Source: Candidatus Aminicenantota bacterium (GTDB taxonomy: Bacteria; Acidobacteriota; UBA4820; DSQY01). Taken from it: a DNA stretch of 7,873 bases. Shown piece by piece: positions 1-5,572 of the stretch (within the stretch, counting starts at the first letter, position 1; every line of letters begins with the position of its first letter). The notes under the pieces are model-generated. The model had not been told where the DNA came from, searched no databases, and saw only the letters and a list, made by a program, of their open reading frames with translations. The translations under genes and the position numbers were made by a program. Location: assembly GCA_027365515.1 (NCBI GenBank), contig DAHXMK010000394.1:1-7873 (forward strand). The letters are read 5' to 3'.

Positions 1-1182
1 GCCGTCACCGTCCAGGCTTCTCCGATCCGCCGGCTAGCCCCATTCATGATCTCCGCCCGCGAGCGAGGGATAAAGATACACCACCTGAACATAGGCCAGC
101 CGGACATCGAGACGCCCAAGGCCTACATGGACGCCGTCAAGGGGTTCTCCGACAAAGTGCTGGCCTACGGGCCGTCGGACGGCCTCCCGGAGCTGAAGAA
201 GGCGATCGCGGGGTACTTCTCCAGGTACGCCATCTCCATCGGCCCCGGCGACGTCCAGATAACCCTCGGCGGCAGCGAGGCGATTCAGTGCGCTTTTTGC
301 ATAGCGGGCGACCCGGGCGACGAGGTGATCATCCCGGAACCGTTCTACACCAATTACAACGGCTTCGCGGCGATGGTGGGGCTCAAAGTGGTCCCCGTGA
401 CCACGCGGGCCGAAAACGGCTTCGCCATGCCGCCGATAGAGGCATTTGAAAAGGCGATAACGCCGAGGACGAAAGCGATTCTCGCCTGCTCGCCCAACAA
501 CCCGACCGGCGTCATATTCACGCCGGAGGAGCTTGACGAGTTGGCGGAACTCGCCGTGAAGCACGACCTGCTGCTCATCGGCGACGAGGTCTACAGGGAA
601 TTCGTTTACGAGGGAAGCCGTCCCAAGAGCCTACTGGAATTGAAAGGGGTCGAGGAGAGGGTCGTCGTAGTTGATTCGATCTCCAAGCGCTTCTCCGCCT
701 GCGGCGCGAGGGTGGGTGCGCTCATCAGCCGCAACAAGGAGCTGATGGCCTGCGCGCTCAAGTTCGCCCAGGCGAGGCTCTGTCCGCCGACGATTGAACA
801 GCTCGGGGCGATAGCCGCCTACGGGATGTCCCCGGATTACTTCGAGCCGGTCCGCGAGAAGTACAGGCGCAGGCGCGACACGCTTTACGATGGGCTGCAC
901 GGCCATCCCGGCGTCCTCTTGAAGAAGCCCATGGGAGCTTTCTACATGATCGCGAGGCTGCCCATTGACGACGCGAACGACTTCGCCCAGTGGATGCTGA
1001 CCGACTTCCATGTCAACGGAGAGACGGTCATGGTCGCCCCCGCCGACGGCTTCTACGCCACCCCCGGGCTAGGCAGGAACGAAGTCCGCATGGCCTACGT
1101 CCTCGAAGTGCCCAAGCTGGAGAGGTCCGCCCGGATACTGGTCGAAGGCATCAAGGCGTTCAACGCTCTGAAAACCGGTTGA
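1..1182 (+). CDS. PLP-dependent aminotransferase, class I/II (5' end cut by window edge)
   Basis: This is a fold-type I, PLP-dependent aminotransferase that moves an amino group between an amino acid and a 2-oxo acid in the cytoplasm. The reading frame is open from base 1. The codons before the ATG at 46 encode ASPIRRLAPF, a typical conserved N-terminus of this family, so the true start lies just upstream and the ATG at 46 is internal. The 393 visible residues nearly fill the usual length of about 395-400. Key motifs are HLNIGQPD near the N-terminus, SPNNPTG (codons starting at 490), the cofactor-binding Asp (583-585) and Tyr (592-594) in GDEVYREF, and the Schiff-base Lys in DSISKRFSACGAR (685-687). 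The substrate-carboxylate Arg is in EVRMAY (1087-1089). The family has many members annotated as aspartate aminotransferase, but substrate cannot be read from sequence. The next gene appears to have its own promoter, so the two are probably not functionally tied. Confidence 0.93.
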   Translation, partial: AVTVQASPIRRLAPFMISARERGIKIHHLNIGQPDIETPKAYMDAVKGFSDKVLAYGPSDGLPELKKAIAGYFSRYAISIGPGDVQITLGGSEAIQCAFCIAGDPGDEVIIPEPFYTNYNGFAAMVGLKVVPVTTRAENGFAMPPIEAFEKAITPRTKAILACSPNNPTGVIFTPEELDELAELAVKHDLLLIGDEVYREFVYEGSRPKSLLELKGVEERVVVVDSISKRFSACGARVGALISRNKELMACALKFAQARLCPPTIEQLGAIAAYGMSPDYFEPVREKYRRRRDTLYDGLHGHPGVLLKKPMGAFYMIARLPIDDANDFAQWMLTDFHVNGETVMVAPADGFYATPGLGRNEVRMAYVLEVPKLERSARILVEGIKAFNALKTG

Positions 1183-1208
1183 AAATCAAAGGCTTGGGGT
1201 GTTATAAT
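1179..1208 (+). promoter_or_regulatory. Strong sigma70-type extended -10 promoter for the PAP2-glycosyltransferase pair
   Basis: A TTGAAA -35 box (1179-1184) is followed by an 18-nt spacer and a perfect TATAAT -10 box (1203-1208). The TG at 1200-1201 makes this an extended -10. The expected transcription start is near 1215, giving a leader of about 20 nt before the ATG at 1235. The -35 box overlaps the TGA stop (1180-1182) of the aminotransferase gene. The match is read directly from sequence; activity is inferred. Confidence 0.75.
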
Positions 1209-1224
1209 CTACCCGGTTGGTATC

Positions 1225-1230
1225 GGGGAG
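1225..1230 (+). promoter_or_regulatory. Ribosome binding site that decides the PAP2 start
   Basis: GGGGAG lies 4 nt before the ATG at 1235. It favours this ATG over the in-frame TTG at 1217. That TTG has no Shine-Dalgarno sequence and sits almost at the predicted transcription start. Confidence 0.65.
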
Positions 1231-1234
1231 CGTC

Positions 1235-2074
1235 ATGATTTTTGACAGGCAGGACATGATCTTGTTGCTCGGCCTCGTCTTCACGGTGACGGCCTTTTGG
1301 GGCCTGGCCGCATGGTGCCTCCCCGGCGAATCCATTCCCAAGCTCGTGGTCAAAATCGTGAAGCGCCACTCGATGGACTGGCTGTGGCTCTTCTACGTAG
1401 CCACCATAGCCGTCGTCATCTTGATGGACATCCTCGAAACGAAGTACGACGCGCAGATCACCTCGTACCTCAGATGGGACTTCACGCCGTACTTTCTAAG
1501 GCTCGAAGGGCCGGCCACGGCTCTCTTCCAGATGGTCAACGCGCCCTGGCTTACCTACGCCTTGTCGGCGGTCTATCTCTATGTCTTTCCAGTGATAGGC
1601 GTAGTCGCCATTCTCGTCACCTACCGCGAAGGCGAGTTCGAGGTGACGAGAAAGCTTTTCTGGACGGCCATTCTCAACTACCTGCTGATAATCCCCTTCT
1701 ACATCCTGGTGCCAGTCTCGGAGAGGTGGTCGGCCGGCGACGGGGAAGTCCAGCTTCTGATGAACCAGATTTCGCCTTTCCTGATCGAAGGGCTGAGGCC
1801 GTTGTCGGGATTGAACAACTGCTTCCCCTCTTTCCACACCTCGCTGGCCTTTTCAATCGCGATGATAGTGGCGAGAAGCCGCAACAAGCGGCTGCGGCGG
1901 ACCATGACGGCGCTCGCCTGGCTCGTCCTCTTCTCGACGCTCTATCTCGGCTTCCACTGGGTGCTCGACGTTTTCGGCGGGCTTATCTTCGCGGCATTCT
2001 GCGCGGTTCTGGCCGAATGGGCCGTGGAGAAACTGCCGCTCGAAACGGCATTTCAGCGCGCACGATCTAGATGA
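1235..2074 (+). CDS. PAP2-superfamily (PAP2_3 / Aur1-like) integral membrane phosphatase or phosphotransferase
   Basis: This 279-residue polytopic membrane protein has about six or seven hydrophobic segments (roughly 9-29, 50-68, 107-129, 143-160, 200-214, 226-243, 247-263). The second PAP2 signature is NNCFPSFHTS (194-203), with the likely acid/base His201. The third is STLYLGFHWVLD (234-245), with the likely nucleophile His241 and supporting Asp245. The FPSxH form, rather than PSGH, points to the PAP2_3 branch, which includes inositol-phosphoceramide synthase-like enzymes as well as lipid phosphatases. The Arg of the classical SRx5HxxxD motif is Thr235 here, which is common in bacterial members. 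The expected chemistry is hydrolysis or transfer of a phospholipid phosphate group at the membrane. The following glycosyltransferase overlaps it by 4 nt, so I infer that the product or substrate is a lipid used by both, such as diacylglycerol. The substrate is unproven. Confidence 0.85.
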   Translation: MIFDRQDMILLLGLVFTVTAFWGLAAWCLPGESIPKLVVKIVKRHSMDWLWLFYVATIAVVILMDILETKYDAQITSYLRWDFTPYFLRLEGPATALFQMVNAPWLTYALSAVYLYVFPVIGVVAILVTYREGEFEVTRKLFWTAILNYLLIIPFYILVPVSERWSAGDGEVQLLMNQISPFLIEGLRPLSGLNNCFPSFHTSLAFSIAMIVARSRNKRLRRTMTALAWLVLFSTLYLGFHWVLDVFGGLIFAAFCAVLAEWAVEKLPLETAFQRARSR

Positions 2075-3162
2075 CGGCTAAGGCCGCTCTCCTCTCCTAC
2101 TCTTTAGGAACCGGCCACAAGCGCGCCGCCGAACTGCTGGCCAATGAGCTGGCGCGGCTTGACGTCGAGTGCGGCCACAGCGCGCTGGAAGAGTGGGTCA
2201 CTCGCGATTACGACTGGCTTTTCCGCCACGGCTATCTTCTTCTCGCCCTCCATCTCCAGTGGGTCTGGGACTGGATGTACGCCTCGCCCTTCTTTTCAAG
2301 CGGCGAGACGCTCGGATACTTTTTCCAAAGGCGGCGGGAGGCCCGCAGGTTCGAGAGCCGGGGATTTGCCTCAAGCGACGTCGTCGTGGCTACGCAGTAC
2401 AACGCGATGGAAATCGCCGCCGACTGGAAGAAATTCAACAAGAGGCCTTTGAGGCTCGCCGCCGTCATCACCGACTTTGACATTTATCCGCTTTGGGCGC
2501 GCCGGGAAGTGGACCTCTTCCTTGTGGCGCACGAAGAGTTGAAGAACATGCTGGCGGAAAAGGGAATTTCGGAGGAGCGGATCACCGTCACGGGCCTGCC
2601 GATAGACCCAGCCTTCGAGGAGGAACGGTCAGGCGAGGCGGCGCGGTCCGCGCTGGGGCTGCCGCTCAAAGCCCCGGTGGCATTGATAATGGGGGGAGGG
2701 CTCGGAAACGGGCCGATGGAGGAGTCGGTCCACGCGGCTCTTCGTGCCGATGGCTGGAGCGTGGTGGCCGTCTGCGGAAAGAACGAGAAGCTGCGCCAAA
2801 GGATGAAGCCGCTGGCGCAGGCCGAGCCCGGGAGGCTCAGGGTGCTGGGGTACAGGAGAGACCTTCCATCACTGATGGCCGCCGCCGAAGTGATAGTGAC
2901 CAAAGGAGGGGCCTTGAGCCTGACCGAGGCGCTCGCCTCCGGCCGTGCCGTGGTGGCGATGCCGGGCCTGCCCGGCCAGGAGCGGGCGAACATCGCATTC
3001 ATGGAGAAACGGGGATGGGTGACGGTCTGCCGCAAGCCCCAGGATTTGAGTTCCATCCTGAACGAGAACTTGCGGCCGCTTCAGGAGCGGCCGTTTCCCA
3101 AAGGGGCTCTCGGCCGCGCCGCCGCCGCTATCGCCGGACTAGCGAAGGCGCCACCAAGATAG
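2071..3162 (+). CDS. GT28 / MGDG synthase-like lipid glycosyltransferase
   Basis: This 363-residue protein has the two-domain GT-B layout of MurG, plant MGDG synthase and bacterial diacylglycerol glucosyltransferases (UgtP type). The N-terminal acceptor half contains SLGTGHKRAAELL (11-23), the glycine-rich GxGHxxAA signature of the MGDG_synth domain. It is followed by an aromatic amphipathic stretch (about 50-72) suited to membrane contact, then TDFDIYPLW (134-142) and TGLPIDPAF (174-182). The nucleotide-sugar half contains IMGGGLGNGP (206-215), VTKGGALSLTEALASG (276-291) and PGLPGQERAN (298-307), matching the donor-binding loops of the family. There is no convincing Shine-Dalgarno sequence. 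The ATG overlaps the PAP2 stop as ATGA, so translation is probably coupled. The likely role is transfer of a hexose from a UDP-sugar to a membrane lipid, probably diacylglycerol. Sugar and acceptor are inference. The last 35 or so residues are low-complexity Ala/Arg/Pro. Confidence 0.87.
   Translation: MTAKAALLSYSLGTGHKRAAELLANELARLDVECGHSALEEWVTRDYDWLFRHGYLLLALHLQWVWDWMYASPFFSSGETLGYFFQRRREARRFESRGFASSDVVVATQYNAMEIAADWKKFNKRPLRLAAVITDFDIYPLWARREVDLFLVAHEELKNMLAEKGISEERITVTGLPIDPAFEEERSGEAARSALGLPLKAPVALIMGGGLGNGPMEESVHAALRADGWSVVAVCGKNEKLRQRMKPLAQAEPGRLRVLGYRRDLPSLMAAAEVIVTKGGALSLTEALASGRAVVAMPGLPGQERANIAFMEKRGWVTVCRKPQDLSSILNENLRPLQERPFPKGALGRAAAAIAGLAKAPPR
3073..3093 (+). repeat. Perfect 8-bp GC-rich inverted repeat near the 3' end of the glycosyltransferase gene
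   Basis: CGGCCGCT (3073-3080) and AGCGGCCG (3086-3093) are exact reverse complements with a 5-nt loop, and three T residues follow. It lies inside the coding sequence, about 70 nt before the stop. The T-run is too short for a standard intrinsic terminator. In the mRNA it could act as a pause or a 3'-end stabiliser, or it could be an accident of high GC content. Confidence 0.4.
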
Positions 3163-3172
3163 GCTCCTTATT

Positions 3173-3859
3173 TTACCGGCGCTGAGCGCACTCGGGGGAT
3201 GGCCAGCTTCCCGTGTTATCTCCCGCCGCCTCTTCCCACCGCACGAAAGCATTCGCGCCGTATTCCTTTAACCACGTCGCCAGCATGTCATCCAGCGGAA
3301 GCGAAGGTGCCGTGCCCCTGTCAAGGACATATTCAATGTGGGGGCGGCCCTCCAAATCGGTCGGGGAGAGAATAGCGTCGCCGCTTCCGTCAAAGTGGCA
3401 AAGCCGCCAGCCCATCTTTTCGCAGAGCCCCTTCTCGAACGAGGGTGTGGCTTTCAACCACCGGCCCCCGATGAACATCTCCGCGTAAGTGTGGTAGATC
3501 ATTTTGTTGGTGCCAAGCACCTGGCCGAGCCGGCCGGGAAGGTTATGGTTGACGAGGTCGGCGAACCTGAAGCGGGCGGGAATTCCCGCCGCCCTGCAAA
3601 GCGAGATGAGGAGGGCCGACTTTTGCGTGCAGAAGCCGTGTCCGCGCTTCAGAAGCGCCGTGCCCAGGAAATCCTCTATCTTCGAGAATGGAGCAAAAGG
3701 GTTGTAACGGAAGGAGTCCCTTGTGAAGCTGAAAAGCCTGGCCGCGGCCTCGCTGTCCTTCGAGCAGCCGGCCGTCAGCTTGCTGGAAAGGCTGATGATC
3801 TCGGGCGCTCCACTGTCTATGCCGAACGACGGCTCAAGATACTGGGTCAAGTCCTCCAT
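3173..3859 (-). CDS. Transglutaminase-like (papain-fold) domain protein
   Basis: This 228-residue cytoplasmic-looking protein has no signal peptide or membrane segment. The core transglutaminase-like signature is RGHGFCTQKSALLISLCRAAGIPARF (72-97), with Cys77 as the presumed nucleophile, followed by IYHTYAEMFIGGRW (121-134) with His123. Canonical members carry the triad Asp about 15 residues after the His; here that residue is Thr138, and the nearest acidic candidate is Glu142 in TPSFEKG. A C-terminal region (about 155-205, containing HIEYVLDRG) completes a small bacterial subfamily. Such folds act as proteases, peptidases or cross-linking enzymes. The actual substrate is unknown. The ATG at 3859 is chosen over an in-frame TTG at 3904 because a perfect AGGAGG precedes it by 6 nt. 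It is the last gene of the leftward GAF-S26-transglutaminase set, 41 nt after the peptidase gene, and converges on the glycosyltransferase with 10 nt between stops. Confidence 0.82.
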   Translation of the reverse strand: MEDLTQYLEPSFGIDSGAPEIISLSSKLTAGCSKDSEAAARLFSFTRDSFRYNPFAPFSKIEDFLGTALLKRGHGFCTQKSALLISLCRAAGIPARFRFADLVNHNLPGRLGQVLGTNKMIYHTYAEMFIGGRWLKATPSFEKGLCEKMGWRLCHFDGSGDAILSPTDLEGRPHIEYVLDRGTAPSLPLDDMLATWLKEYGANAFVRWEEAAGDNTGSWPSPECAQRR

Positions 3860-3865
3860 GAGGCT

Positions 3866-3871
3866 CCTCCT
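3866..3871 (-). promoter_or_regulatory. Consensus Shine-Dalgarno that sets the transglutaminase-like start
   Basis: On the minus strand AGGAGG is followed by 6 nt and then ATG (3859-3857). This is an optimal ribosome binding site. It argues against the longer TTG start at 3904, which merely overlaps the upstream TGA. Confidence 0.8.
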
Positions 3872-3900
3872 AAACACGGAGTATGCGCCTGCATGAAATG

Positions 3901-4446
3901 TCAATGAATACGGCCAGCCTCTCCTTCGGCATCAAACCCTGGCAGGGGCGAGGGCGGCCTCAAGAGCGGGCGCGCCAGCTTTCGAATGATTCTCCGCGCC
4001 AATTCTCCAGGCATGGCGCTTGAAAGAAGCGAGCATAGGTGGCGCAGCCGCATCCTTCGCGCCCGCCGTGATGCCGCGCGGCGAAACCCTGGCGCTTCCA
4101 GGTCAATCTCGGCGCCCGTTCCCCTTCTCGCGGCGAGAACTCGGCCGAAGTCTTCCGGCCATGAGTGCCAGTTGCCCCTTTCCTGCGCGTCGCCCATTTC
4201 GAGAAAACGGCCTGCGCGCAAGGCGACGATCCTGTGAACGACAAGTTCATTCCCCCGCATGAAGACTACGAGATCGCCAGCGGCGAAGTCCCGCCTGCGG
4301 GCACGGCTTACTATGACTTTGTCGCCCTCGCTGAGAAACGGGACCATGGAGGCGCCCACGACATCCACCGAGACCGGCCGCTCGGAGATCCAGAAACTCA
4401 GAGGTGTTGTGCGCGCCTCTTGGGAAGAAGGCTCTCCCGGGCTCAT
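3901..4446 (-). CDS. S24/S26-family signal peptidase-like serine protease, no membrane anchor
   Basis: This 181-residue protein has the S24/S26 (LexA / signal peptidase) core. VVGASMVPFLSEGDKVIV (29-46) is the GxSMxPxLxxGD box with presumed nucleophile Ser33. It is followed by AAGDLVVFMRGNELVVHRIV (55-74), which places His71 where SipW- and Sec11-type enzymes have their catalytic His in place of the Lys of typical bacterial signal peptidase I. FLEMGDAQ is the later conserved GD element. Ordinary signal peptidases have an N-terminal membrane helix; here the first 25 residues are polar, so the protein appears soluble or peripheral. The C-terminal third is very Arg-rich. The ATG at 4446 lies 13 nt after the GAF gene stop, with only a weak ribosome site, suggesting translational coupling. 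An in-frame extension back to 4605 is possible but would overlap the GAF gene and is low-complexity. The substrate is unknown. Confidence 0.8.
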   Translation of the reverse strand: MSPGEPSSQEARTTPLSFWISERPVSVDVVGASMVPFLSEGDKVIVSRARRRDFAAGDLVVFMRGNELVVHRIVALRAGRFLEMGDAQERGNWHSWPEDFGRVLAARRGTGAEIDLEAPGFRRAASRRARRMRLRHLCSLLSSAMPGELARRIIRKLARPLLRPPSPLPGFDAEGEAGRIH

Positions 4447-4459
4447 CAAAAAACCAGAG

Positions 4460-4996
4460 CTAAATGAACCGATCCGGGACCAGAGCGGCCAGTCCTGGCG
4501 CCAACTCCTTGGCGAGCGCCAGAAGCTTCTGGGCGTCGTCCGGGGTGAAGTTGGCCCCCGCGTCCTCGGGCGTTCTGCCCTTCCTTGAGACTTCGACGAC
4601 GCCAACGGGATTTTCCCCGACCAGGAGCGGGAGCGCCAACATTTTTTGGATCGGCACTCCGCTCGTTTCCAGCCCCTTGACGTTCTCGAAAAACTTAAGG
4701 TGGCGGCTCTCCGCCATCTTGTTGTCCACTTTCCCCTTCCGCGCCTGAAGAACGGCCGAGGCCACGGCGTTCTTGTGCGTGGCCGGCAGGACCGCGTTCC
4801 CCACGTAAAGAGGCTCCGGCCAGACGAACCTCAGCGTGTTGCCAGACATGGTCAGGACAAGAAGCGCCACCTCGTCCTGCTTCACGCCCAGCGCGCGGGC
4901 AATCGCCGCGGCAATGGCCTTGACGCCCTCTTCGAGCCCCTGCTTGGTGTTGCCCTGCTTCTCTCGAATGACCTGCAACTGTTCTTTCAGACCCAT
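4460..4996 (-). CDS. GAF-domain protein
   Basis: This 178-residue protein is essentially a single GAF domain, the small-ligand or partner-binding fold common in signalling proteins. It opens with a helical, probably coiled segment (about 2-37), then DEVALLVLTMSGNTLRFVWP, a pattern of paired hydrophobic strands typical of GAF. The C-terminal part has PIQKMLALPLLVGENPVGVVEVSRKG and FTPDDAQKLLALAKELAPGL. I recall this arrangement from a conserved stand-alone GAF family in Desulfobacterota- and Acidobacteriota-like genomes. No kinase, cyclase, phosphodiesterase or DNA-binding part is attached, so it would act as a sensor or adaptor. The ATG at 4996 is preferred over an ATG at 5002 and a GTG at 5008 because GGAG sits 6 nt before it. 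It is the first gene of the leftward set; the peptidase gene begins 13 nt after its stop. Confidence 0.85.
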   Translation of the reverse strand: MGLKEQLQVIREKQGNTKQGLEEGVKAIAAAIARALGVKQDEVALLVLTMSGNTLRFVWPEPLYVGNAVLPATHKNAVASAVLQARKGKVDNKMAESRHLKFFENVKGLETSGVPIQKMLALPLLVGENPVGVVEVSRKGRTPEDAGANFTPDDAQKLLALAKELAPGLAALVPDRFI

Positions 4997-5002
4997 GGCC
5001 AT

Positions 5003-5006
5003 CTCC
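5003..5006 (-). promoter_or_regulatory. Ribosome binding site of the GAF gene
   Basis: On the minus strand GGAG lies 6 nt before the ATG at 4996. The alternative starts at 5002 and 5008 would overlap or lie upstream of this site, so 4996 is favoured. Confidence 0.55.
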
Positions 5007-5017
5007 ACTCAATTTTC

Positions 5018-5033
5018 GCGGCTCAAACGCCGC
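5018..5033. repeat. Small inverted repeat in the GAF gene leader
   Basis: GCGGC (5018-5022) and GCCGC (5029-5033) are exact reverse complements around a 6-nt loop. The pair lies between the predicted leftward transcription start (near 5047) and the GAF ribosome site. It could form a short leader hairpin, or serve as a 16-bp operator-like site. The arms are only 5 bp, so chance is a real possibility. Confidence 0.25.
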
Positions 5034-5047
5034 CAAGGCTCGTCACC

Positions 5048-5076
5048 TTGCCTAGTATAACTCTTGGTGATAAAAT
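5048..5076 (+). promoter_or_regulatory. Putative extended -10 promoter for the TPR gene
   Basis: TTGCCT (5048-5053) is followed by a 17-nt spacer and TAAAAT (5071-5076), with TG at 5068-5069 giving an extended -10. Transcription would start near 5083, just ahead of the GGAGG at 5087. Activity is inferred. Confidence 0.55.
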
Positions 5077-5082
5077 TGTCTT
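5054..5082 (-). promoter_or_regulatory. Putative sigma70-type promoter for the GAF-S26-transglutaminase set
   Basis: Read leftward, AAGACA (5082-5077, four of six matches to TTGACA) is followed by a 17-nt spacer and TATACT (5059-5054, five of six matches to TATAAT). Transcription would start near 5047, leaving a leader of about 50 nt before the GAF ATG. It overlaps the rightward TPR promoter almost completely. Confidence 0.5.
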
Positions 5083-5086
5083 CCTT

Positions 5087-5091
5087 GGAGG
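5087..5091 (+). promoter_or_regulatory. Ribosome binding site of the TPR gene, long spacing
   Basis: GGAGG is the only Shine-Dalgarno-like sequence near the TPR gene, 12 nt before the ATG at 5104. This is longer than usual. A nearer ATG at 5094 is out of frame with the TPR protein and only 2 nt from the GGAGG, too close for efficient use. Confidence 0.5.
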
Positions 5092-5103
5092 CAATGGACA
5101 ATA

Positions 5104-5562
5104 ATGACGGACCTGACCATCGTCCAAAACAGCGCTCAAATCAAGCACGGCATCGAATTGGTTGAATCCGGAAGGCTGGATGAAGCGGCGAAGCATTTCA
5201 ACGCTTTGTCGAATGCCGCTCAGGGTCTAAATCCCGTCGTCTCTTCGTTCCTGGGCATGCTCAAGGCCGTCCGCGACAACCAGCTTTTTCAGGGACTGGA
5301 GATCTGCAAGAAGGCGGTCTCGCAGGACGCCGACGAGCCGCTTTGCTACATGAACCTGGCCAAGGTTTACATGGCAATGAACGACAGGTATCACGCCGTA
5401 CAAATGATCCAGCGCGGCCTTAAGCGCCACACCCCGACGCGCGACATCCTTTACAAATACTATCAGTCGATCGGAATAAGGAAAAAACCGCCGATCGGCT
5501 TTCTGAACAGGGACAACCCGGTGAACAAGATGCTGGGGAAGCTCAAGGCGGGCAAGAAGTAA
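5104..5562 (+). CDS. Small TPR-repeat protein
   Basis: This 152-residue soluble protein consists almost wholly of helical TPR units. The first is around 12-38 (GIELVESGRLDEAAKHFNAL, matching the W-LG-Y-A-F-A-P type spacing), a second degenerate one around 45-74 and a third around 79-108 (LCYMNLAKVYMAMNDRYHAV). The tail is basic and motif-like: KKPPIGFLNRDNPVNKMLGKLK (127-148). I have seen this kind of ending in other stand-alone bacterial TPR proteins. TPR folds bind other proteins, so a scaffold or adaptor role is likely; the partner is unknown. There is no signal peptide. It has its own predicted promoter in the divergent region, suggesting shared control with the GAF gene. Its stop converges on the LptF-LptG gene with 10 nt between them. 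Confidence 0.82.
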   Translation: MTDLTIVQNSAQIKHGIELVESGRLDEAAKHFNALSNAAQGLNPVVSSFLGMLKAVRDNQLFQGLEICKKAVSQDADEPLCYMNLAKVYMAMNDRYHAVQMIQRGLKRHTPTRDILYKYYQSIGIRKKPPIGFLNRDNPVNKMLGKLKAGKK

Positions 5563-5572
5563 CCGAGAGCCG

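Noticed and set aside
46..48. ATG at 46 as the aminotransferase start
   Set aside because: The frame is open to base 1 and the upstream codons encode ASPIRRLAPF, a conserved N-terminal stretch of the family, so the ATG is internal.
1171..1182. AACCGGTT palindrome at the aminotransferase stop as a terminator
   Set aside because: There is no loop and no T-run follows. The region is better explained as the -35 area of the downstream promoter.
2484..3056. A 190-codon leftward open frame opposite the glycosyltransferase
   Set aside because: The Ser/Ala-rich product has no recognisable domain. Long antisense frames are expected in GC-rich coding DNA.
2493..3185. A 230-codon rightward open frame inside the glycosyltransferase gene
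   Set aside because: It is an out-of-frame shadow. Its product is low-complexity Arg/Gly/Ala, while the overlapping frame carries clear GT28 motifs.
3338..3907. A 189-codon rightward open frame opposite the transglutaminase-like gene
   Set aside because: There is no recognisable domain or good ribosome site, and the opposite strand encodes a clear transglutaminase-like fold with a perfect Shine-Dalgarno.
4125..4139. Near-perfect palindrome TTCTCGC-G-GCGAGAA in the peptidase gene
   Set aside because: It has a single-base centre, cannot form a proper hairpin loop and lies mid-gene. It is most likely due to codon choice for Arg/Ala residues.
4447..4605. N-terminal extension of the S26-type peptidase back to 4605
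   Set aside because: The extra 53 residues are Arg/Ser/Pro-rich and lie in a shadow frame of the GAF gene. The ATG at 4446 just after the GAF stop fits better.
5094..5096. ATG at 5094 as start of a short leader peptide before the TPR gene
   Set aside because: It is only 2 nt from the GGAGG and out of frame with the TPR gene. It opens just 23 codons before a stop, and its product shows no conserved feature.
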